DNA of 9,516 bases. Origin: Mariprofundaceae bacterium (GTDB lineage Bacteria > Pseudomonadota > Zetaproteobacteria > Mariprofundales > Mariprofundaceae). The notes beneath the pieces were generated by a model. The model searched no databases and had not been told where the DNA came from. It worked only from the letters and a program-made list of their open reading frames with translations. Of this stretch, positions 1-5,366 are shown piece by piece. The stretch spans positions 1 through 9,516 of the forward strand of contig JAUZQS010000262.1 of NCBI GenBank assembly GCA_030950875.1, written 5' to 3'. Position 1 is the stretch's first letter; the number at the start of each line of letters is the position of its first letter. The translations under genes and the position numbers were made by a program.

Positions 1-90
1 GGCTCCAAACAGCAGTATGTGTTTCATAAAGGGCAGTTTTCAGATGATGATTATGCTGCGGTGAATAAAGCCTTGGAATTTTATAAGTAA
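1..90 (+). CDS. C-terminal end of an unidentified protein (5' truncated)
   Basis: Frame 1 is open from the first base to a TAA at 88-90 and gives the last 29 residues of a protein, ending ALEFYK. The tail is hydrophilic, with an acidic patch (FSDDDY), and contains no cysteine or membrane segment. This is too little to assign a family. The gene runs toward the minus-strand gene at 430-624, so the two are tail to tail, separated by a repeat-filled spacer. No clear terminator hairpin with a T-run follows the stop. That this is a genuine gene end is likely but not certain, because only 29 codons are visible. Confidence 0.6.
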   Translation, partial: GSKQQYVFHKGQFSDDDYAAVNKALEFYK

Positions 91-91
91 A

Positions 92-297
92 CTGAGCCGC
101 TTGCAACACTCATGAGCGGCGATTGGCTTCCCCACTCCGGCGCATTTCCAGACCATTTCCAGACTGGCATTTCGGTGCATGAAACCACCATGCCCCTCAT
201 TCCATCCTGAAAATGCACTCGAAGTGGGATTGCCTGTCTGCGTGCGTTTACGCACAGGCAGGCCACTCATCCACCCAGAGTGTTGCAAGAGGCTCAG
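92..297. repeat. Segment bounded by 20-bp near-perfect inverted repeats
   Basis: Bases 92-111 (CTGAGCCGCTTGCAACACTC) and 278-297 are reverse complements at 19 of 20 positions. A further match, ATGAGYGGC, lies just inside each arm. An inner hairpin, GTGCG-TTTA-CGCAC, sits at 242-255. The 206-bp segment has no convincing gene; the open frames across it on both strands lack ribosome-binding sites and family features. Its form fits a small non-autonomous element or a genomic palindromic repeat in a tail-to-tail spacer. I did not recognise a named family. The ends do not match the integron attC consensus (RYYYAAC/GTTRRRY). Confidence 0.6.
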
Positions 298-298
298 C

Positions 299-423
299 TG
301 TAACTACTCAGCTCACTTCTTATTTCCCCGATAGCGGCGTTGAAAAAATGCTCATTTACAGTAGTAAAATCCGTTTCTTCGCCTCGCCATCAGAAAAGTC
401 AGAGGATGATCTGAGTAGTTACA
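299..423. repeat. Segment bounded by 13-bp perfect inverted repeats (TGTAACTACTCAG)
   Basis: TGTAACTACTCAG at 299-311 and CTGAGTAGTTACA at 411-423 are exact reverse complements flanking about 99 bases of unique sequence. It starts one base after the previous inverted-repeat segment and ends seven bases before the stop codon of the minus-strand gene at 430-624. The same end sequence recurs near 4924 (GTAACTACTCAGG), with related ends at 5050 (reverse strand) and 8136, so this is probably a dispersed repeat family of the host genome. No transposase is encoded; a MITE-like remnant or transcription-stop palindrome are both possible. Confidence 0.6.
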
Positions 424-429
424 AATAAT

Positions 430-624
430 CTAACGATTGCTGCGGCTCTTGAGTATGTCCCATGCCATCCATGCCATGCCGAGTGCGCCTATGAAAACGG
501 CGATAATGATGGAAATGATTTCAGTTTGTTCTTCTACTAAGCCACCTATAAAGATGTGAACGGTGTATCCCAATATAAATAATGAAGCGCATCCACTGAT
601 GCAGTATATGATAAGTTCACGCAT
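430..624 (-). CDS. Small two-helix inner-membrane protein, unknown function
   Basis: Reading from the ATG at 624-622 gives 64 residues, starting MRELIIYCISG. Two hydrophobic stretches (about residues 3-24 and 35-54) are separated by a short acidic loop with VEEQTE, and the C-terminus is basic (KSRSNR), predicting a small inner-membrane protein with two helices. The frame stays open upstream, but the added residues are polar and overlap the divergent promoter region, so the internal ATG is preferred. The Shine-Dalgarno is weak: a GGGA lies about 20 bases upstream. A perfect TATAAT on the minus strand at 690-685 would give a leader of about 54 bases. It is divergent from the oxidase block, so a shared role is possible but not shown. 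I do not recognise a named family. Confidence 0.6.
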   Translation of the reverse strand: MRELIIYCISGCASLFILGYTVHIFIGGLVEEQTEIISIIIAVFIGALGMAWMAWDILKSRSNR

Positions 625-684
625 GGCTGAACTCTGAATGAGTTTTCCCTGCTGGCAATAGTTCGTTATCAAAGTCTTGGTGAA

Positions 685-690
685 ATTATA
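685..690 (-). promoter_or_regulatory. Candidate -10 box of the minus-strand gene
   Basis: Read on the minus strand, 690-685 is a perfect TATAAT. The best upstream hexamer is TTACAC, but with a short 14-base spacer, so the -35 is poor and an activator may be needed. Transcription would start near 678, upstream of the gene starting at 624. The element lies only three bases from the -35 box of the opposing promoter, so the two promoters overlap. Confidence 0.4.
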
Positions 691-693
691 GGC

Positions 694-722
694 TTGACAC
701 CGTAGTGTAAGATCATAATACT
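694..722 (+). promoter_or_regulatory. Sigma70-type promoter of the oxidase block
   Basis: A consensus TTGACA at 694-699 is followed after 17 bases by AATACT at 717-722 (four of six matches to TATAAT). This predicts a start near 729 and a leader of about 40 bases before the ATG at 770. An imperfect dyad CTTGACAC-CGTA-GTGTAAG covers 693-711 and overlaps the -35 box. No full FNR box (TTGAT-N4-ATCAA) was seen by eye, although low-oxygen control would be expected for a cbb3 oxidase. Confidence 0.5.
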
Positions 723-734
723 TGCCGAGTATTA
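716..734. promoter_or_regulatory. Perfect 7-bp dyad over the -10/start region (candidate operator)
   Basis: TAATACT at 716-722 and AGTATTA at 728-734 are exact reverse complements around the spacer TGCCG. The dyad covers the predicted -10 box and transcription start of the oxidase block, where a bound repressor would block initiation. The regulator is unknown. It could instead be a weak hairpin in the early transcript. Confidence 0.35.
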
Positions 735-769
735 AAATAAATTCATATTTTTTTAATAAGGGAGATAGC

Positions 770-1033
770 ATGAAAAATTCATTATGGTTAATTATCGTTG
801 CAGGATTTGTTACCGGAATGGGAAATGGGTCTGTATTTACAATTGCTACACAGTTGGCAATTGGTCGTGGCCCATTTGAAGAGGCTGGATTGTGGGGGTC
901 GGATGCTTATTCGCCGTTCACCTTCGAGGGGTTTGGTAATTGGGTGATGATCTCTTTTGGTATTGCATTTGTATGGATCCTTGCATCAGCATTGAAGCTG
1001 CATGCAGTACGTGAAGGTTATCAGAAAGAATAA
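770..1033 (+). CDS. Small two-helix membrane protein at the head of the oxidase block
   Basis: From the ATG at 770 the product is 87 residues, starting MKNSLWLII. A GGAG at 761-764, five bases upstream, fixes this start; the frame extends upstream to an ATG at 722, but that codon lies in the promoter and lacks a ribosome-binding site. Hydrophobic segments lie at about residues 4-30 and 57-73, with a glycine- and phenylalanine-rich stretch (GPFEE, YSPFTFEGFGN) between them and a charged C-terminus. There is no cysteine and no heme motif. It is the first gene after the divergent promoter, 31 bases ahead of the next small gene, so it is probably co-transcribed with ccoN. It may be a small accessory or assembly subunit; I do not recognise a family. 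Confidence 0.75.
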   Translation: MKNSLWLIIVAGFVTGMGNGSVFTIATQLAIGRGPFEEAGLWGSDAYSPFTFEGFGNWVMISFGIAFVWILASALKLHAVREGYQKE

Positions 1034-1064
1034 TAAAATATTAATCAGGGTAAGGGAGAGTAAT

Positions 1065-1172
1065 ATGGCTGGTTTTGCATCTGTACTGGGTATTATATTG
1101 GCGTTATCAAGCATGTGGTTTGCATGGTATTTATTGATGCCAGGGCAACATGATGAAGAACATGACGAATGA
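1065..1172 (+). CDS. 35-residue single-helix membrane protein
   Basis: The ATG at 1065 is preceded by GGGAG at 1054-1058 and opens a 35-codon frame ending with TGA at 1170-1172. The product starts MAGFASVLG, has one hydrophobic helix at about residues 3-25 (rich in Leu, Ile, Trp), and ends in a His/Asp/Glu tail (QHDEEHDE) that could bind metal or face solvent. The strong ribosome-binding site, its place between two co-directional genes and its plausible membrane design argue for a real gene despite its length. Single-helix small subunits are known in cbb3 and related oxidases (CcoQ, CcoM, CbaD types). It could be such a subunit, but no sequence signature proves it. Confidence 0.6.
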   Translation: MAGFASVLGIILALSSMWFAWYLLMPGQHDEEHDE

Positions 1173-1228
1173 TATCGGCATGAGTGATTTAATGGTTCAA
1201 AAAGAGATGATATTAAAAGGGGTAATTC

Positions 1229-2635
1229 ATGATTAAATATATGTTGGCGAAAGAGAAGGATATTCCTGGCGGTACCGCAGCACTTTTCTTCAGCTTTTCA
1301 GCAATTATGTGGTTCATTATTGGTACGGGGCTTGGCTCATTTAATGCCGCCAAGTTAGCGTTTCCTGATTGGTTTACGCATTCCTATGCATTGCAGTTTG
1401 GTCATATGCGTCAGGTGCATGTTATGGCCGTGATCTTTGGTTGGATTACGGGGGCGTTTGCAGCCTCAGCTATGTATGTTGTTCCGGCTCTGGGTAACAC
1501 CAAGCTTTGGTCTGAAAAATTGGGCGTTTGGAACTGCATGATGTGGAATGTGGGCATGGCGGTAGGGCTGTCTAGCTTGTGGTTTGGTATGACTTCAGGT
1601 CGTGAGTATTCAGATTTCATCTGGCCAATTGACTTGTATATTGCTTTTGTAATGGTGACACCGTTGTTTGTTAATATCTTCATGTCGATTGTTACACGTC
1701 GCACGCAGGGTATTTATACAACCAACTGGTTCTTTGCGGCATCGTTCTTTATGCTGATTATCGTGTTTTTGATCGGTAATATTCCTGAGTTTTTCCACTT
1801 AACAGGATTGAACGAAGCGTATATGACTTGGTGGTTTGCACATAATGTGTTGGGTCTGTTGATTACACCTGTTGCTGCTGCGATCACCTATTATATCGTA
1901 CCTAAGGTGACGGGTAATCCGCTGTATTCACATCGTGTTGGGCATTTGCACTTCTGGTCTATCGTGGTGTTTTATTCTACGCCAGCGGCGCATCATCTGA
2001 TGAGTTCGCCATTGCCTGAATGGTTGAAATCATTCGCATCGGTGGAGGGTGTGTTGATTTTGGTTCCTGCTGTTGCCTATGTATGTAATATCTTGCTGAC
2101 TATGCAGGGTCGTTGGTCGATGTTTGTGGAAAATATTGAAATCAAATACACTATTACGGGTGTATTGCTGGCTATTCCATTGAATATGCAAGGTGGTTTC
2201 CAACAGACTCGTGCGATCAACTGGTATGTACATGGTACGGGTTGGATTGTGGCGCATGCCCATCTGGCATTGCTGGGGTTCTCAACCTTTGCAGAAGCAG
2301 CTGCGGTGTATTACGGCATTCAAACGCTTACACGTCGTAAATTGTATTCCTTGAGCTTGGCAAACTTCCACTTCTGGATGTTGTTGATTGGCTTCTCCTT
2401 GTACTGGGTGTCGATGACTATTGCTGGTTTGATTCAGGGCGCAGGCAAGATTTATGAAGTGCCGTATATGGATGTGGTGATTGCAGAACATCCTTATATG
2501 ATCGTCCGTTGGTTGGGTGGTACGCTGGTGTTTATTGGTAACTGGGTGTGGTTGTACAATATGTATATGACTGTGAAAGCAGGTGAAAAGCTTTCTGTAG
2601 GTGTTCAGCCGCAGGATGTTGCATACGCACGTTAA
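1229..2635 (+). CDS. ccoN: cbb3-type cytochrome c oxidase catalytic subunit I (CcoN)
   Basis: This 468-residue, largely hydrophobic protein is the oxygen-reducing, proton-pumping subunit of a cbb3 oxidase in the inner membrane. The key residues are visible: H64 (RQVH) for low-spin heme b; H205 (WWFAHN) and H255/H256 (AAHHLM) for CuB; Y249, six residues before H255, where cbb3 enzymes have their cross-linked tyrosine; and H343/H345 (VAHAHLAL) for heme b3 and heme b. From memory these are spaced as in the Pseudomonas stutzeri enzyme, about two residues earlier. The length is usual for CcoN. AGGGG at 1218-1222 precedes the ATG. A perfect 9-bp hairpin follows the stop, before the CcoO-like gene. 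Nothing suggests inactivation. Confidence 0.95.
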   Translation: MIKYMLAKEKDIPGGTAALFFSFSAIMWFIIGTGLGSFNAAKLAFPDWFTHSYALQFGHMRQVHVMAVIFGWITGAFAASAMYVVPALGNTKLWSEKLGVWNCMMWNVGMAVGLSSLWFGMTSGREYSDFIWPIDLYIAFVMVTPLFVNIFMSIVTRRTQGIYTTNWFFAASFFMLIIVFLIGNIPEFFHLTGLNEAYMTWWFAHNVLGLLITPVAAAITYYIVPKVTGNPLYSHRVGHLHFWSIVVFYSTPAAHHLMSSPLPEWLKSFASVEGVLILVPAVAYVCNILLTMQGRWSMFVENIEIKYTITGVLLAIPLNMQGGFQQTRAINWYVHGTGWIVAHAHLALLGFSTFAEAAAVYYGIQTLTRRKLYSLSLANFHFWMLLIGFSLYWVSMTIAGLIQGAGKIYEVPYMDVVIAEHPYMIVRWLGGTLVFIGNWVWLYNMYMTVKAGEKLSVGVQPQDVAYAR

Positions 2636-2643
2636 GTGTTGGG

Positions 2644-2665
2644 CTGGAGCCCGTAGGGGCTCCAG
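2644..2665 (+). other. Perfect intercistronic hairpin between ccoN and the ccoO-like gene
   Basis: CTGGAGCCC (2644-2652) pairs perfectly with GGGCTCCAG (2657-2665) around a GTAG loop. Only TTGGTTTGGG follows, not a clean T-run, so it is a weak terminator at best. It lies 9 bases after the ccoN stop and 45 bases before the next ATG. Such a hairpin could protect the 3' end of the ccoN part of the transcript or set the N:O ratio by partial termination. Confidence 0.6.
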
Positions 2666-2710
2666 TTGGTTTGGGTTTAAAAATAACTAATAAAATAGGG
2701 AGGAGTTAAA

Positions 2711-3655
2711 ATGGGATTCCGAGAGTACCGAGTTGGATCGATCCTTTTTGGTGTAGCGTTATCTACATCGATGATGATCACATTGTATATGCCTAGTTTA
2801 GATATATCGGGTGTATCATCTACAGCAACAGCATTAGAGAAGCAATTGACCTATGGTAAAATTAATGCGTTTGATTATGGAGATTTGTTCCTGCATGGAA
2901 CAGATAAGCCAATTAAAGTGATCTTGAAAAAGAACCCGGCGACAGGCGCTGTGATGGATGAAGTTGCAGCATATGTATTTAAACCTGGCACGTCTTTTCC
3001 GAGTGGTTTAAAGCATGATAATATCCTTGGTGATGATGTTCAGGCTTTGAGTGTGTCTTTGGGTAAGATGAATAAGGCTACTGAAGCGAAGGGTGGTGTG
3101 TTTTTGGTGAGTACCAAAGTCACCAATGGCGTTGAAACACCATACATCGAGTTTGCGACTGCAACACGTGGTTGGGGCGTTGATGCAACCCTGAAAGCAG
3201 CATCTGAAACTATCTTGGCTGGTTCCGGTAAAACCATGTTTATCCGTGAGGGTTGCTGGTGGTGTCATACCTTGTTGCCAGAAGAAACGCATGATTGGCA
3301 GTCCTTTGGTCGTCCTCCTATGTTGGGTGACTTTAATGGTGAGTCTCCAACCACATTTGGTTCGGATCGTAAGGCACCGGATTTGTTGCATGTTGGTTCA
3401 CGTAACTCATCAAAAGAATGGATGATGCTACATTTCTTTAATCCACGTCTGGTTCAACCACATTCTATTATGCCACGTTATGATTATTTGTGGGGTGGTA
3501 AAGATGCCAAGGGTAATGTGATTGATCTGAACAAGTGGGATGTAGAATTTAATGCCTACCGTGACGGTGAGCGTGTATATCCACCAGAAGTTCCAGATTA
3601 TGCTGATGATTCTGAAATACGTTATCTGATAGATTTCGTATTGAACTTGAAGTAA
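2711..3655 (+). CDS. ccoO: CcoO-like monoheme c subunit with a large inserted domain
   Basis: The product is 314 residues, much longer than the roughly 200 of ordinary CcoO. An N-terminal membrane anchor (about residues 9-30) is followed by a periplasmic region. The heme c domain starts near residue 175: C182-W-W-C185-H186 binds heme c within IREGCWWCH, very like the CcoO signature REGC..CH, and M254 in SIMPRY is the likely distal ligand. Other CcoO-like traits are GPD/APDL-like, VGSR and FNPR motifs. Residues about 35-170 form an extra, partly beta-rich-looking domain I do not recognise. It passes electrons toward CcoN. GGAGG at 2699-2703 supports the ATG at 2711. Its stop codon overlaps the Shine-Dalgarno of the next gene, indicating translational coupling. 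Confidence 0.88.
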   Translation: MGFREYRVGSILFGVALSTSMMITLYMPSLDISGVSSTATALEKQLTYGKINAFDYGDLFLHGTDKPIKVILKKNPATGAVMDEVAAYVFKPGTSFPSGLKHDNILGDDVQALSVSLGKMNKATEAKGGVFLVSTKVTNGVETPYIEFATATRGWGVDATLKAASETILAGSGKTMFIREGCWWCHTLLPEETHDWQSFGRPPMLGDFNGESPTTFGSDRKAPDLLHVGSRNSSKEWMMLHFFNPRLVQPHSIMPRYDYLWGGKDAKGNVIDLNKWDVEFNAYRDGERVYPPEVPDYADDSEIRYLIDFVLNLK

Positions 3656-3669
3656 GGAGGAGTAATAAA

Positions 3670-4353
3670 ATGGCAAACTATTTCCCATTGTTTGACGGCT
3701 TAAAGCTTAAAAATCCACTGCAGACCATGTCTGATGATGCAAAGGTAAAAGAGGCTCAGCACATCTGGGAACACGAAAGCTTGGGGGGGATTGCAGAAAA
3801 TAATAATCCTCTACCTCGTCCTGTGGTTGGTTTATTGGTGTTGACATTCTTGACAGCAATGGCTTGGACATTCCCGTTGTTTGGGCAGCGACCAACTGCA
3901 GCAATCTATGTAGATTACATTACATTGATGCATTCGGCTCCTATACAGGCTATTTTGAATGATACCAGCCTCACATCAATGCAGGCTGATGAAAAGGCTA
4001 TGACTTCGATAGAGAAAGCTTTGGCTCAGTTTCCATCCAAGTATGAGTTCCAGCGTATCCAGCACCCTGTCACGATGGATGATTTGCGGATCATGGAAGA
4101 TGCTGTGGTTGAATTGCAGAATCAGCCGGGTATTGACCTGGAAGAGTACTCTATCATTGGTAGTCACGTTTCGATGGCGAACTTTGTAGGTAACTGGAAA
4201 GCAGATGGAACCCGTACCCGTAAACAGCCTTGGTGGGATAAAGGGTATATGACCTCAGTGGTTTGGTTCTTGTCCTTTTGTGTTATTATTGTCATCACGG
4301 TGAAACGTCTGCCTCCGATTACTTGGAAGCCAGATCATAGTATTGCACATTAA
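3670..4353 (+). CDS. CcoP-like membrane subunit lacking any heme c site
   Basis: A TAAGGAGG at 3653-3660, shared with the preceding stop codon, fixes the ATG at 3670. The 227-residue product has near its N-terminus H31-IWE...GIAENNNPLPR50, closely resembling the CcoP motif (H-x-W-D-G-I-x-E-x-N-N-P-L-P-R) just before its membrane anchor. Helix 1 follows (about residues 52-70), then a soluble, partly helical region (75-185), and a second helix (192-212). Classical CcoP carries two CxxCH motifs after its helix; here the only cysteine is C204, inside helix 2, so no covalent heme can be attached. It is probably a structural subunit occupying the CcoP position. Its soluble domain is not one I recognise. 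Confidence 0.75.
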   Translation: MANYFPLFDGLKLKNPLQTMSDDAKVKEAQHIWEHESLGGIAENNNPLPRPVVGLLVLTFLTAMAWTFPLFGQRPTAAIYVDYITLMHSAPIQAILNDTSLTSMQADEKAMTSIEKALAQFPSKYEFQRIQHPVTMDDLRIMEDAVVELQNQPGIDLEEYSIIGSHVSMANFVGNWKADGTRTRKQPWWDKGYMTSVVWFLSFCVIIVITVKRLPPITWKPDHSIAH

Positions 4354-4373
4354 TAGAGAATAAGGAGACGAAT

Positions 4374-4508
4374 ATGATTGATATGGATAACCCACAGTTT
4401 GCTCTATTGCTTGTTATTTCGATAGCACTAATTATACCAGCGATTTATAGCTTGTTTGTAGACAACCATAAGAAAGGAACACCTGATCCGCGTGATATTA
4501 AATTCTAG
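4374..4508 (+). CDS. 44-residue single-helix protein, CcoQ-like by position and form
   Basis: AAGGAG at 4362-4367 precedes an ATG at 4374; the frame ends at TAG 4506-4508. The 44-residue product starts MIDMDNPQF, has one helix at about residues 8-31 and a basic-polar tail (DNHKKGTPDPRDIKF). Small size, one N-terminal helix, a lysine pair and a terminal phenylalanine resemble CcoQ, the small cbb3 subunit, although the gene follows the CcoP-like gene instead of preceding it. It is the last gene before a strong terminator and so belongs to the oxidase transcript. The assignment as CcoQ is inference; an unrelated small subunit is equally possible. Confidence 0.65.
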   Translation: MIDMDNPQFALLLVISIALIIPAIYSLFVDNHKKGTPDPRDIKF

Positions 4509-4526
4509 ATCGCTTTGATCATGTCT

Positions 4527-4557
4527 AAAATGTCGTCCATTGGGCGGCATTTTTTTT
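4527..4557 (+). terminator. Rho-independent terminator of the first oxidase block
   Basis: AAAATGTCGTCC (4527-4538) pairs with GGGCGGCATTTT (4542-4553) as a 12-bp stem with two G-U pairs and a three-base loop (ATT), followed by T's through 4557. It lies 18 bases after the stop of the 44-residue gene and closes the block that starts at 770. Confidence 0.9.
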
Positions 4558-4604
4558 GCACGTAATTCTTTTCTTTTTGTCGGAGATGCCTACAATGCGT
4601 CATT

Positions 4605-4916
4605 ATGAATACAGTGCTTCTTAATCTTACCATGCTCGTTCTTTCCATATATCCAAATATTGCTTATAGCGCCGAACAGCCGGTGTTTGATATGGGTATT
4701 GAAAGTATGCGTAGTCAGAACTATAGCGTTGGAATATTTATATTTATGATGATTGCCATGCTTGTGTTTGTCGGTGTCATCGTCTTGTTTTATAGAACTA
4801 CCGATATGTCGAGTGTTAAAACAGGTGAAAAGGTTTTGATGGGATTAATTGTGCTGGGGGTGATAGTTTCGGCTATCTTTGCTGCAGTGCAGTTGTTGGA
4901 TGGATTTTTGTTTTAA
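4605..4916 (+). CDS. Small membrane protein with signal peptide and two helices, unknown function
   Basis: The 103-residue frame starts MNTVLLNLTM. Residues 1-23 look like a signal peptide, with likely cleavage after YSA. Two membrane helices follow (about 42-63 and 76-97), joined by a short polar loop (RTTDMSSVKTGE). No cysteine, heme or metal motif is present. No Shine-Dalgarno precedes the ATG. The nearest GGAG (4582-4585) is 19 bases away and abuts a 12-codon frame at 4586-4624. A TACAAT at 4591-4596 could be a -10 box giving a nearly leaderless message. The gene stands alone between the oxidase terminator and a hairpin-rich spacer. Its function is unknown; the location suggests, but does not prove, a link with the oxidase. 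Confidence 0.65.
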   Translation: MNTVLLNLTMLVLSIYPNIAYSAEQPVFDMGIESMRSQNYSVGIFIFMMIAMLVFVGVIVLFYRTTDMSSVKTGEKVLMGLIVLGVIVSAIFAAVQLLDGFLF

Positions 4917-4923
4917 GCTGAAC

Positions 4924-5050
4924 GTAACTACTCAGGGGCGACCTGAGCAGTTATATCCGGTGCTGAGTAGCGACTTATGTCGCAATGCGAAAACCCAACG
5001 AATGAATAACAAAATGATAGAATCCATCATTTTGTTATTCAAGAGTTACA
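4924..5050. repeat. Hairpin-rich REP-like repeat region, copy A
   Basis: Three hairpins fill this spacer. (i) TAACTACTCAGG (4925-4936) pairs with 4942-4953 with one mismatch. (ii) GCGAC-TTAT-GTCGC lies at 4970-4983 and is preceded by GAGTAG, reminiscent of REP elements, which carry GTAG before a short palindrome. (iii) A perfect 16-bp stem is formed by 5003-5018 and 5026-5041. The ends (GTAACTACTCAG and, reversed, TGTAACTCTTGA) resemble the inverted repeats of the 299-423 element. Bases 4968-5049 match 8136-8186 on the opposite strand at 48 of 51 aligned positions, apart from 31 extra bases here that include part of hairpin iii. No coding capacity is apparent. Confidence 0.75.
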
Positions 5051-5096
5051 GATGAACATGAATTTTAAGTCGAAGATGTGTATTAAGGAGTGAATC

Positions 5097-5360
5097 ATGG
5101 TTGAATGGAGTGATGGTTGGACTATTTATATCTGGTTGATCAGTGGGCTGGCAATTTTAATTGCTGTGGTGATTGGCTTGCGTTGGGCGAGTCAGAATGA
5201 ACAGTTTGATGAGGATATTAAATATCTTGTGTTCGATGATGAAGATCGAGACAAAATGGATCCTGAAGAGTTTAAAAAATATCAGATAGCAACCGCCAAT
5301 CAGGAAAGCCGCAGGACTGAGCTGTTGAAATTGGAAGCTGAAGCGAAAGCGGCGCGGTGA
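5097..5360 (+). CDS. CcoS-like cbb3 oxidase assembly protein with C-terminal extension
   Basis: AAGGAG at 5085-5090 supports the ATG at 5097. The 87-residue product has one N-terminal helix (about residues 9-30), then QFDED (36-40) and FDDED (46-50), separated as in CcoS, where a single helix is followed by SGQFDD and a terminal DDD. CcoS is needed to insert cofactors into CcoN. Here a charged, probably helical tail of about 37 residues (52-87, rich in Glu, Lys, Arg, Ala) continues past the point where CcoS normally ends. The next gene begins six bases after the stop, so a joint role in oxidase maturation is plausible. CcoS assignment rests on short motifs; a generic one-helix acidic protein is the alternative. 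Confidence 0.6.
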   Translation: MVEWSDGWTIYIWLISGLAILIAVVIGLRWASQNEQFDEDIKYLVFDDEDRDKMDPEEFKKYQIATANQESRRTELLKLEAEAKAAR

Positions 5361-5366
5361 ATCTTG

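Noticed and set aside
40..288. Minus-strand open frame of 82 codons
   Set aside because: It lies across the inverted-repeat segment and the tail of the upstream gene, has no ribosome-binding site, and its composition reflects repeat sequence; a second frame overlaps it in the same place.
92..297. Integron attC site
   Set aside because: The paired ends TTGCAAC and GTTGCAA do not fit RYYYAAC/GTTRRRY, and no integrase or cassette array is present.
213..428. Plus-strand open frame of 71 codons
   Set aside because: It runs through two unrelated repeat segments and has no ribosome-binding site or protein-like features.
625..769. FNR box (TTGAT-N4-ATCAA) upstream of the oxidase block
   Set aside because: Looked for by eye because cbb3 genes are often FNR-controlled; no match better than a half site was found.
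1150..1236. Short frame between the 35-residue gene and ccoN, overlapping the ccoN start
   Set aside because: 28 codons, no good ribosome-binding site, overlaps genes on both sides and has no membrane or motif signal; the ccoN Shine-Dalgarno lies inside it.
2644..2665. Full transcription terminator after ccoN
   Set aside because: The stem is strong but is followed by TTGGTTTGGG, not a T-run, and the downstream genes clearly belong with ccoN.
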